Shown one piece after another: positions 1-5,486 of a stretch of DNA of 6,166 nucleotides (position 1 is the first letter of the stretch; each line of letters starts with the position of its first letter). The notes beneath the pieces are model-generated. The model saw only the letters and a program-made list of their open reading frames with translations. It did not search any database and was not told where the DNA came from. The position numbers and the translations under genes are program-made. Source of the stretch: Actinomycetota bacterium (GTDB lineage: Bacteria; Actinomycetota; Acidimicrobiia; IMCC26256); NCBI GenBank assembly GCA_009702955.1, contig WLHA01000084.1, positions 1-6,166 of the forward strand. Reading direction: 5' to 3'.

Positions 1-1
1 A

Positions 2-166
2 GCTGCTGCAGTGCCAGACTCGCTCGTGGATGAGATTGCACTCATCGGACCAAAGGAGCGCATAGCGGACCGCCTTGACGCTTGGCGCGAGTCTGGAGTT
101 GGGACCCTCATTGTGGGTTCAGCTCAAATTGAAGCAATCCGCGTGATGGCCGAACTCTGCCTGTGA
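2..166 (+). CDS. LLM-class F420-dependent oxidoreductase, C-terminal fragment (5' end outside window)
   Basis: This is the last 54 codons of a gene that begins before the window; the frame is open from position 2 and closes with TGA at 164-166. The visible peptide contains VPDSLVDEIALIGP, then KERIADRLDAWRESGVGTLIVG. This is the usual C-terminal signature of luciferase-like (LLM) TIM-barrel oxidoreductases of actinobacteria, where a valine/proline-rich segment is followed by a helix that closes the barrel. Family members use coenzyme F420 (some use FMN) for hydride transfer to diverse substrates in the cytoplasm. The substrate cannot be deduced because the cofactor-binding part is missing. 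The stop overlaps the GTG start of the downstream HAD gene, so the two are probably translationally coupled. The family call is good; F420 rather than FMN use is inference. Confidence 0.78.
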   Translation, partial: AAAVPDSLVDEIALIGPKERIADRLDAWRESGVGTLIVGSAQIEAIRVMAELCL

Positions 167-828
167 GCCAAGCTCAACCTGGAGGCAACTCGACTCAGTT
201 TCGTGCGGTTCTCTTTGACTTAGGCGGAGTTGTCTTCCCCTCCCCATTCGATGCATTTGATGCATACGAAAAGGAAGAGGGTTTTAGTAAGGGATTCGTG
301 CGCGCCGTAATAGCGCGCAGCGCTGAAGACGGTGCATGGGCGCGCCTTGAGAGAAGCGACGTGACCTTCGAAGAGTTCTGCTCTGAGTTAGAGGGCGAGG
401 CGCTTCTTGCTGGCGAGCAGATCTCCGCAGCGCAACTCATGGCCATGGTCGGATCGAGCCTGACTCCGCGCAGAGAGATGGTCGCTGCAATTAATGCGTT
501 GAGAGATATCGGGCTCCTCATCGGTGCTCTAACAAATAACTGGGCACTCGCTGGAGGTCGCACCGATGCACGGCCTCACTCTCTCGGACACCTTGGACTC
601 TTCGACATTGTTGTGGAGTCAGCCATAGAGGGGATGCGTAAACCTGATCCGCGGATCTATGAATTGACCTGTGAGCGACTCGCAGTAAAACCGAGCGAGG
701 TAGTTTTCCTCGATGATTTAGGGATCAATCTCAAGCCTGCAAGAGCAATGGGGATGACAACGATCAAGGTCGCCGATGTCGGAGACGCGCTAAATGAACT
801 CGGCGAAATCTTTGGTATCGCTCTTTAA
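163..828 (+). CDS. HAD-superfamily hydrolase (HAD-IA, epoxide-hydrolase-N-terminal/ACAD10-like)
   Basis: A 221-residue soluble protein with a complete set of HAD motifs. Motif I is FDLGGVVF with nucleophile Asp19, motif II is LTNN with Thr124, motif III is Lys160 in GMRKPDP, and motif IV is the acidic pair Asp184-Asp185 in VVFLDDLGIN. Residues about 26-115 form the helical C1 cap. The motif-I position two residues after the nucleophile, normally the general-acid Asp, is Gly21. This DxG form is known in the sub-branch related to YihX and to the phosphatase-like domain of ACAD10. The likely activity is hydrolysis of a small phosphate ester, with unknown substrate. The GTG start at 163 lies within GTGA over the stop of the preceding oxidoreductase gene, and no strong Shine-Dalgarno is visible, which fits translational coupling. 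The next in-frame Met is near residue 93, after motif I, so this start is well supported. Confidence 0.85.
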   Translation: MSQAQPGGNSTQFRAVLFDLGGVVFPSPFDAFDAYEKEEGFSKGFVRAVIARSAEDGAWARLERSDVTFEEFCSELEGEALLAGEQISAAQLMAMVGSSLTPRREMVAAINALRDIGLLIGALTNNWALAGGRTDARPHSLGHLGLFDIVVESAIEGMRKPDPRIYELTCERLAVKPSEVVFLDDLGINLKPARAMGMTTIKVADVGDALNELGEIFGIAL

Positions 829-867
829 TTAGCGACGGTGGGCTAACGCGAAGAGCGTAAGACGGCT

Positions 868-1275
868 CTAAGAGTTAGGCGACTGCATCACGTGGAGATT
901 GACTCCGTGAAGGATCTGGCCGTCAACATAGATATTCGCAAGCACCGGCCCATACCGCTCGACGGCCACATTGCGGATATCGAGAGTTATCGGTATCGAT
1001 GGCTGCTCATCAATTAGAAGCATCTCGGGCGAACCGAACTCGAAGGTTCCGTTTACCTCGGCGAGCTCCTTGCCGTCCTCATCGATCACACGCACTAGCA
1101 GCGTGTGCTGCTGCTGCGCCTCGAAACGATCAAGCTCAATAACCATAGCGAGGAAGACTCCAATTGGGGCTGGAAGCTCGTCGCGAAGAGATCTAGTAAC
1201 TCCACCCGAGGATACGAATAGGAGCCCCTCTCGAACCTGTGCGAAATCACAAAACATTGCGGTACTTATCTGCAT
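868..1275 (-). CDS. DUF6941-like conserved protein
   Basis: A 135-residue protein with no signal peptide and no membrane segment. The N-terminus has the pattern AMFCDFAQVREGLLFVSSGGVTR. Later come a beta-rich core with LLVRVIDEDGKELAEV and a C-terminal strand pair (GPVLANIYVDGQ, GVNLHV). This arrangement, a 'CD/ADAAQVxEGKLxVLGGG'-type start followed by an Ig-like beta sandwich, is what I know as DUF6941, common in actinobacteria and without assigned function. The ATG at 1275 places the conserved CDFAQV motif about nine residues in, as expected; a second ATG at 1257 would cut into the motif. The upstream purines (GGCGGG) are a mediocre ribosome-binding site. The gene is downstream of the tRNA on the same strand, with 71 bp between, and converges with the HAD gene across a 39-bp gap. 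Family assignment is from pattern memory, not a search. Confidence 0.72.
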   Translation of the reverse strand: MQISTAMFCDFAQVREGLLFVSSGGVTRSLRDELPAPIGVFLAMVIELDRFEAQQQHTLLVRVIDEDGKELAEVNGTFEFGSPEMLLIDEQPSIPITLDIRNVAVERYGPVLANIYVDGQILHGVNLHVMQSPNS

Positions 1276-1346
1276 AGACCCGCCACACTAGGCGCAGAGA
1301 TCTACCTGTTTTGCCACCGCACCCTGCCCAGCTCACACCTCTTAAG

Positions 1347-1429
1347 TACCCGGGACGGGACTCGAACCCGTAAGCCCTTTCGGGCGGGCGGTTTTAAGCC
1401 GCCTGCGTATGCCGTTCCGCCACCCGGGC
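1347..1429 (-). tRNA. tRNA-Leu(UAA)
   Basis: An 83-nt class II tRNA on the minus strand. The acceptor stem pairs GCCCGGG with CCCGGGT (a terminal G-U pair, as in E. coli tRNA-Leu(UAA)), with discriminator A at 1347. The D arm is GCG/CGC around a loop containing GG. The anticodon stem is GGCGG/CCGCC and the loop CTTAAAA, giving anticodon UAA (complement of 1394-1396). The long variable arm is GCCC-GAAA-GGGC, and the T arm is ACGGG-TTCGAGT-CCCGT. CCA is not encoded; the sequence after the discriminator is CTTAAG. It reads UUA and UUG codons. The first 36 nt overlap the 3' end of the upstream protein gene on the same strand, so it may be released from a longer transcript by RNase P. No U-rich terminator follows it. 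Confidence 0.97.
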
Positions 1430-1843
1430 AGGTTGCTCAAGGGTAGATGCCGCGGGTGCCTCAGGTAACGAATCAGCGCGGATTACCGGTGATGTCTCCA
1501 CGCCTCCTCCATCTGAGACCTGAGTATTTAAGACCTGAGTATCTGGAAGAAACTCGCCGAGGGCAGCGCGCAGCAGAGCCAGGCGGAGCCTTGGCGATGC
1601 CTCGCCCCTGACTCCATTAGCGATGAGTACCCCATCGACCATGTCCTCCACGACCCTTCCGAGGGGGCGCCCCTTGATCTTCACGGAGACCACCGATCCC
1701 CCAGGGTATCTACGAAGAGACCGATTTACATCCGGGATGCGAGGCGGGCTGCGGAATGCGGGGACCTCGAGGCCTGAGGCGCGCGCAGCGGTTCCGAGGG
1801 AGCGGGCCACAGAGGCGAAGCGAAGAGCGGGTACACCAGTCAC
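1394..1843 (-). CDS. Hypothetical basic protein, 3' end overlapping tRNA-Leu
   Basis: An open frame of 149 codons from GTG at 1843 that I cannot assign to a named family. The first 95 residues look like a compact domain: LRFASVARSLGTAARASGL (helix), a proline/arginine segment around residues 31-45, strands VVSVKIKGRP (51-60), then LGRVVEDMVDGVLIAN and a leucine-rich helix to about residue 96. Residues 100-138 are low-complexity and include a short repeat (TQVLN-TQVSD). Residues 139-149 (ARVAERHTQAA) are encoded entirely by the first 33 nt of the tRNA, and the TAA stop is the anticodon triplet. Codon use supports coding. The start is uncertain: the frame is open back to a TAA at 1937-1939, and a CTG at 1873 has AGGA about 7 nt upstream, which could add ten residues. 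Chance read-through into the tRNA is possible, but there is no earlier stop. Confidence 0.6.
   Translation of the reverse strand: MTGVPALRFASVARSLGTAARASGLEVPAFRSPPRIPDVNRSLRRYPGGSVVSVKIKGRPLGRVVEDMVDGVLIANGVRGEASPRLRLALLRAALGEFLPDTQVLNTQVSDGGGVETSPVIRADSLPEAPAASTLEQPARVAERHTQAA
1516..1542. repeat. Tandem 15-nt-period direct repeat inside the hypothetical gene
   Basis: The 12-mer agacctgagtat occurs at 1516-1527 and again at 1531-1542, a period of 15 nt. On the minus strand it encodes two five-residue units beginning TQV, in the low-complexity tail of the hypothetical protein. The period is a multiple of three, so gain or loss of a unit would keep the frame. Confidence 0.7.
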
Positions 1844-1953
1844 GTAAATGACTCTCGCAGATGGGTGTGACAGCCTTCTTTCCTGGCTCTTCCGTGCCCA
1901 GCGAGGCCGCTCATCTGGGGTCCAATTAGGCCCGTTTTAGGCGCCGAGTTGCG
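1844..1953. promoter_or_regulatory. Divergent intergenic region, presumed promoters of both flanking units
   Basis: This 110-bp gap separates the minus-strand hypothetical/tRNA unit from the plus-strand acyltransferase operon, so by position it should carry at least one promoter in each direction. I see no convincing -35/-10 pair in either direction and no operator-like palindrome; the AT-rich spots near 1924-1938 are the only candidates for melting sequences. Part of the region may be coding if the hypothetical protein starts further upstream. Confidence 0.35.
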
Positions 1954-2970
1954 GTGAGGCCGTGGGTGATGTTTCCTAGCGGTATGCCCGGGCATTTTGA
2001 CGACCCAAAATCGAGCAATGAGCGAGCCTCATATGAGCGATCTCAGCGCGTCGTAGAGGCCATTGCCGATGAATCTAACGTCATAGATCTCGGCCCGAGA
2101 GCAGAGCAATCTTCGGCTCAATCTCTAGTTCCAATGCCGCCCCGACGAGCGCGAGAACTCCCCGACCCAGAGCCTCCAGACCGCGAGATTCGCACAGGAG
2201 ATGTTGACCCGTGGGGACGTAGCGAACGTGTGCGCAGCATCGCGCGACGCATGTACGACCCGCTCTACCGATATTGGTTCCGAGTTCAGTGGGAGGGCAT
2301 CGAGCACATTCCGACGGAGAGCGGCGCGCTACTTGTCTCTAATCACGCTGGCGCGATTCCGTCAGATGCTCCGGCCATCATGCACGGAATCGAGACCCAA
2401 CTAGGCAGACCTGTTTATGGGTTAGCGGAGTACCTATTCAGAGAGCTACCCGGACTTGGAACACTCTGGTCACGCGCGGGCGGGGTCACTGCACACCCCG
2501 ATAACGCATACCGACTACTAAAAGAAGATCAGCAACTGGTCCTCGTGTTCCCCGAGGGAGCGAAGGGCACGGGCAAGCTCTACAAAGATAGATACCGATT
2601 AGCTCGATTTGGTCGCGGTGGGTTCGTTGAGATTGCTATGCGCGCAGGTGTTCCGATTATTCCGATTGCAGTGGTCGGAGCAGAAGAGTCGATGCCGATT
2701 CTTTTCAAGAGTCGTCGCCTAGCAAACCTTCTCGGTATTCCCTATGCGCCGATTACTGCCAACATGCTGATGTTCGGCCCACTTGGAGGATTGGCATATT
2801 TACCCGCAAAATTCCGCATTCGCGTGCTTGAACCGATTCATTTCACAGCCGAACCAGACCAAGAGCGTTACTCAAGAGCACGTGTAATGGATGCTTCTGA
2901 GATGATTCGCGGGCGTATTCAAGAGGCCCTCTATGACATGCTGCGAACACGACGCAGCACTTGGTGGTAG
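1954..2970 (+). CDS. Lysophospholipid acyltransferase family protein (PlsC/DGAT-like, Rv0502-like)
   Basis: A 338-residue acyltransferase of the LPLAT superfamily. Residues 1-90 are polar, proline/arginine-rich and probably disordered. The catalytic domain starts near WGRSERVRSIARRMYDPLY (87-105). Block I is SNHAGAIPSD with His131 and Asp138; the six-residue spacing, rather than the common four, agrees with what I recall of the Rv0502 subgroup. Block III is FPEG (199-202), followed by GTGK and RYRLARFGRGGFVEIA, and block IV is VPIIPIAVVGAEE (233-245). The family moves acyl groups from acyl-CoA or acyl-ACP to lysolipid or glycerolipid acceptors at the inner membrane; the acceptor here is unknown. 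The start is uncertain: GTG 1954 is the longest, but ATG 1969 has GAGG 9 nt upstream and ATG 1984 is also possible. It heads a run of tightly spaced genes, with the SDR starting 7 bp after its stop. Confidence 0.88.
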   Translation: MRPWVMFPSGMPGHFDDPKSSNERASYERSQRVVEAIADESNVIDLGPRAEQSSAQSLVPMPPRRARELPDPEPPDREIRTGDVDPWGRSERVRSIARRMYDPLYRYWFRVQWEGIEHIPTESGALLVSNHAGAIPSDAPAIMHGIETQLGRPVYGLAEYLFRELPGLGTLWSRAGGVTAHPDNAYRLLKEDQQLVLVFPEGAKGTGKLYKDRYRLARFGRGGFVEIAMRAGVPIIPIAVVGAEESMPILFKSRRLANLLGIPYAPITANMLMFGPLGGLAYLPAKFRIRVLEPIHFTAEPDQERYSRARVMDASEMIRGRIQEALYDMLRTRRSTWW

Positions 2971-2977
2971 ATCAATT

Positions 2978-4018
2978 ATGCGCGTACTAGTAACCGGTCT
3001 CGGTACATTCTGGGGAAGTCGCCTCGCACAGGCTCTTGAGCAGTTTGACGATGTAGAGGTAATCGTTGGTCTTGACACAAACGAACCTCGCCTTCCCCTA
3101 GAACGAACAGAGTTCGTAAGAGCGGACTCCGACTACTCGATTCTTCAGCGCATCGTTAAGGCGACAAAGGTCGACACAATTCTCCATACCCATCTGCTTG
3201 TTGACTCAACAGAGCACAGCAATCGACGAATGCATGAAGTGAATGTGATCGGCACAATGAACCTGCTTGCAGCCGCTGGAGCAGCGGGGAGCACCGTTCG
3301 AAAACTGATTGTTAAGTCTTCAACATTGGTATACGGAGCAGGCAAGCGAGACCCTTACTTCTTTCGCGAGGACATGGAGCGCACTACCCCGCCCCACACA
3401 GAGGTCGAGCGGTCGCTACTAGAGACCTCTGCGTTTGTACGCGACTTCGCAGTCGACAATCCACATGTTGTGGTGACCAAACTTCGTTTCTCAAATGCAC
3501 TCGGTGACGACATCACATCGCCATTTGCTCGCTCGCTGAGCCTGCCAATAGTCCCGGAGATTCTTGGATTCGATCCTCGCCTGCAATTTGTTCACGAGGA
3601 TGACATCACAGGCGCCCTTATATTTGCGACTAGAAATGACATTCCAGGGGTTTATAATGTTGCTGGTCGCGGCACCATGCCATGGAGTGAAATCTGTCAA
3701 GTCATTGGAAAACGCAGGCTCCCTCTCCCCCCATTCTTTACAAACTGGGCGGCGGAGCCACTACGCATGACGCGAGTTGTTGACCTACCGCCTGAGGTGC
3801 TTGACCTTCTGCGCTACGGACGCGTCGTCGACACTCGCGCGTATAGGCGCGCCGGATTTGAGTACAAGTACACGACCGCAGCTACGGTGAACGCGTTCGC
3901 AAGAAGCCTCCGCCTCGAGTCAGTTGTTGGGGATAGCAACCCCTCATACCGCTACGAGCGCGACGTCGAGACGTTTTTCCGTCACTCCCCAGCAATAAGC
4001 CGAGAAGGGAACGAATAG
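2978..4018 (+). CDS. Atypical extended SDR / NAD-dependent epimerase-dehydratase-like protein (Rv0501-like)
   Basis: A 346-residue Rossmann-fold protein. The N-terminus is MRVLVTGLGTFWG, where residues 6-13 match the TGxxGxxG cofactor loop except that the middle Gly is Thr10. A strand ending in GLDT (31-34) and the VNVIGTMNLL helix (88-97) are typical of extended SDRs, as is KSSTLVYG (113-120) with Ser115. The expected YxxxK pair is missing: the aligned segment is T141-E-V-E-R145. Related epimerases act on nucleotide sugars or sterols, but this branch (actinobacterial GalE2/Rv0501-like) also lacks YxxxK as I recall it, so the reaction is unknown and a binding or scaffolding role is possible. 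I chose ATG 2978, which has GGTGG about 10 nt upstream and places the Rossmann strand at residue 1; ATG 2933 would add 15 unrelated residues overlapping the acyltransferase. Its stop shares one base with the next GTG. Confidence 0.85.
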   Translation: MRVLVTGLGTFWGSRLAQALEQFDDVEVIVGLDTNEPRLPLERTEFVRADSDYSILQRIVKATKVDTILHTHLLVDSTEHSNRRMHEVNVIGTMNLLAAAGAAGSTVRKLIVKSSTLVYGAGKRDPYFFREDMERTTPPHTEVERSLLETSAFVRDFAVDNPHVVVTKLRFSNALGDDITSPFARSLSLPIVPEILGFDPRLQFVHEDDITGALIFATRNDIPGVYNVAGRGTMPWSEICQVIGKRRLPLPPFFTNWAAEPLRMTRVVDLPPEVLDLLRYGRVVDTRAYRRAGFEYKYTTAATVNAFARSLRLESVVGDSNPSYRYERDVETFFRHSPAISREGNE

Positions 4019-4758
4019 TGCCTGTACACGTAGAGCGTCGAGGCAGAGTCGAGGTCATCACTATTGATGATGCAGAGCGACGCAACATTCTCTCAGCAGA
4101 GTTAGTCGCCGGAATTGTTTCAGCCGTTGATGCAGCAGAGGCCGATGATGGTGTCGGCGCGGTAGTGATCACAGGTGCAGGAAAAGCCTTCTGCGCAGGC
4201 GCAGACCTCGGCGACCTTGCAGCAATGGGTAGCGGGGAGCGAGACCCCGAGTCAGTAACAGGCGTTTATGAGGGATTTCTGCGTGTGCTCAATTGCTCCC
4301 TCCCAACAGTTGCAGCTGTAAACGGCCCTGCAGTTGGAGCGGGATTCAACCTTGCTCTTGCTTGTGATTTGCGCATTGCAGGTGAAGCAGCTCGATTCGA
4401 CGCAAGGTTTCTCTCTATTGGAATTCACCCAGGTGGCGGCCACACATGGCTCCTCGACCGCGCAGTTGGGCCGCAAGCTGCTGCGGCGATAGACCTTTTT
4501 GGCGTACGCATCGACGGAGCACGCGCGGCAACAATCGGACTCGCTTGGGAGTGCGTCTCAGATGACACACTCCTAGATCGAGCAGTTGAGCATGCGCAGC
4601 GAGCAGCAGAAGCACCTCGGGACCTCTCTATACGAACCAAGGCGACGCTTCGCAATGCACACCCAACTTCAAACCACCCTGAGGCCTTGGCCAACGAGCT
4701 CGTCGATCAGGTCTGGTCATTTAGCCAACCGTGGTTTGCTGAGCGAACTGGCCGCTGA
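4018..4758 (+). CDS. Enoyl-CoA hydratase/isomerase (crotonase) family protein lacking both classical catalytic Glu
   Basis: A 246-residue crotonase-fold protein. The CoA/oxyanion-hole segments are intact: GKAFCAGADL (55-64) and VNGPAVGAGFNLALACDLRIA (101-121), giving backbone amides near Ala62 and Gly109. Aligned with rat mitochondrial enoyl-CoA hydratase, Glu144 corresponds to Asn111 and Glu164 to Phe131 (segment ARFDARFLSIG). The protein then reads IHPGGGHTWLL (136-146), a variant of the usual PGxGGTQRL. The fold is therefore clear, while simple hydration of enoyl-CoA is doubtful. Crotonases with other residues perform isomerisation, hydrolysis, decarboxylation or C-C bond cleavage. The GTG at 4018 shares its first base with the SDR stop (TAGTG) and has AAGGG 8 nt upstream, so the start is secure and coupled translation is likely. 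Acyltransferase and SDR partners suggest acyl metabolism. Confidence 0.9.
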   Translation: MPVHVERRGRVEVITIDDAERRNILSAELVAGIVSAVDAAEADDGVGAVVITGAGKAFCAGADLGDLAAMGSGERDPESVTGVYEGFLRVLNCSLPTVAAVNGPAVGAGFNLALACDLRIAGEAARFDARFLSIGIHPGGGHTWLLDRAVGPQAAAAIDLFGVRIDGARAATIGLAWECVSDDTLLDRAVEHAQRAAEAPRDLSIRTKATLRNAHPTSNHPEALANELVDQVWSFSQPWFAERTGR

Positions 4759-4760
4759 GG

Positions 4761-4781
4761 GGACTTCGGGTTGAAGAGTCC
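4761..4781 (+). terminator. Weak hairpin after the crotonase gene
   Basis: GGAC at 4761-4764 can pair with GTCC at 4778-4781, and TTC (4765-4767) with GAA (4773-4775), with a 2-nt bulge and a five-base loop. Only a mixed TATTTCC follows, so a strong intrinsic terminator is unlikely. It may be a partial terminator, an mRNA-end stabiliser or chance. A possible promoter (TTGAAG 4771-4776, 17-bp spacer, GATTAT 4794-4799) overlaps it, but its start point would fall within or just after the next ATG. Confidence 0.22.
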
Positions 4782-4802
4782 TGCGCTATTTCCGATTATT
4801 AG

Positions 4803-5486
4803 ATGCGCGAATACGAGTACAAGGTGACAGATTCGCAGCTGCCACCAACAGACTCAGTTGATGAGGGTCTCGTTGATGACGGCTTAGTTGATGATTCTGT
4901 AATCCTTGATGCTCTTCCTACGCAAGACCGATCGCCGATCATGACTGCCGTTGGATGGGCCCTTGGAGCAATAGTCCTTCTTGCCCTAGGTGTCGTTGCC
5001 TGGGGTTGGATCATCAACGCAACTGCAGGCTCTGCTGTCGAACGATTCATTAATGGTGAGGGTCAGGTCTACGAGGGCGATGGGTTCAGCGCTCGATTCC
5101 CAACAACACCTGAGCGCGTCGCATCTGGAGATGGGGCAACCAAGACTGTCACCGTCTCTAGCAACGTAAGTAAAGACCTTCGTTTCTCAATCAATTGGAC
5201 TCAGCAGCCTGAGAGCGCTGCAGAGGATCCCCTCAACGCTCTAAATGAGGCCGCTAACGCGCTAGTCGCGGACTCAAATGGGGAGTTCATCTCACAGCGA
5301 CCACCTGCGGTATTCGGCACAGCAGCCTCTAAAGAGTTCGTCTATAAAGTCGGCAAGACCTTTATTTATTCCTCAATGTTATTGACCATTGACCGGATCT
5401 ACACAGCACAGGTCTCGAGCATTGAACCGGCCGCAGCAGAGTACGAAGCGCTCAAAAAAGGCTTCGCTTTAACTCAGCTCCGATAG
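4803..5486 (+). CDS. Single-pass membrane protein with acidic N-terminal repeat and exported domain
   Basis: A 227-residue protein I cannot assign to a named family. Residues 1-45 are acidic and contain three imperfect VD[ED]GL-type units. Residues about 48-71 (TAVGWALGAIVLLALGVVAWGWII) form one clear transmembrane helix, with Arg43 on the N-terminal side, so the tail is probably cytoplasmic. The 150-residue C-terminal part lies outside, with GDGFSARFPTTPERV (92-106) at its start. This 'F-x-FP-x-P' opening is seen in small alpha/beta domains of actinobacterial lipoproteins and PsbP/Mog1-like folds, but that resemblance is tentative. There is no cysteine, hence no lipobox or disulfide. ATG 4803 directly follows an in-frame TAG (4800-4802), and no Shine-Dalgarno is visible, suggesting leaderless or poor initiation. 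It follows the crotonase gene by 44 bp and may be co-transcribed. The 3' end overlaps the opposing GNAT gene by 18 nt. Confidence 0.78.
   Translation: MREYEYKVTDSQLPPTDSVDEGLVDDGLVDDSVILDALPTQDRSPIMTAVGWALGAIVLLALGVVAWGWIINATAGSAVERFINGEGQVYEGDGFSARFPTTPERVASGDGATKTVTVSSNVSKDLRFSINWTQQPESAAEDPLNALNEAANALVADSNGEFISQRPPAVFGTAASKEFVYKVGKTFIYSSMLLTIDRIYTAQVSSIEPAAAEYEALKKGFALTQLR
4857..4901 (+). repeat. Three 15-nt imperfect repeats encoding the VD[ED]GL motif
   Basis: Units start with gttgatga at 4857, 4872 and 4887 and encode VDEGL, VDDGL and VDDSV. The period equals five codons. The repeat lies in the acidic cytoplasmic tail of the membrane protein and probably arose by local slippage. Confidence 0.7.

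Noticed and set aside
195..563. 122-codon minus-strand open frame inside the HAD gene.
   Set aside because: It is the complement of a well-supported HAD domain, is serine/alanine-rich as antisense frames often are, and has no recognisable motif.
829..867. Bidirectional terminator between the convergent HAD and DUF6941 genes, from TTAGC/GCTAA (829-846) and AGAGC/GCTCT (852-869).
   Set aside because: Both stems are only about five base pairs and neither is followed by a T-run in either direction, so they are not distinguishable from chance.
971..1291. 106-codon plus-strand open frame opposite the DUF6941 gene.
   Set aside because: Low-complexity Ser/Arg/Cys composition and full antisense position to a gene with a recognisable family pattern.
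1347..1843. A bldA-like regulatory role for tRNA-Leu(UAA), suggested by two UUA codons (1529-1531, 1466-1468) in the overlapping gene.
   Set aside because: UUA codons are also used in neighbouring ordinary genes, for example several times in the HAD gene (220-222) and in the acyltransferase, so UUA is not a rare control codon here.
1857..1918. Inverted pair gcagatg/catctgg in the divergent intergenic region as a possible operator.
   Set aside because: Only six bases pair across a gap of about 48 bp, which is expected by chance.
2933..2977. A longer SDR start at ATG 2933.
   Set aside because: It adds 15 residues without family resemblance, overlaps the acyltransferase gene by 38 nt, and ATG 2978 begins directly with the Rossmann strand.
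4425..4694. Minus-strand open frames opposite the crotonase gene.
   Set aside because: The composition is arginine/alanine/serine-rich with no motif, and they lie wholly within a conserved enzyme gene.
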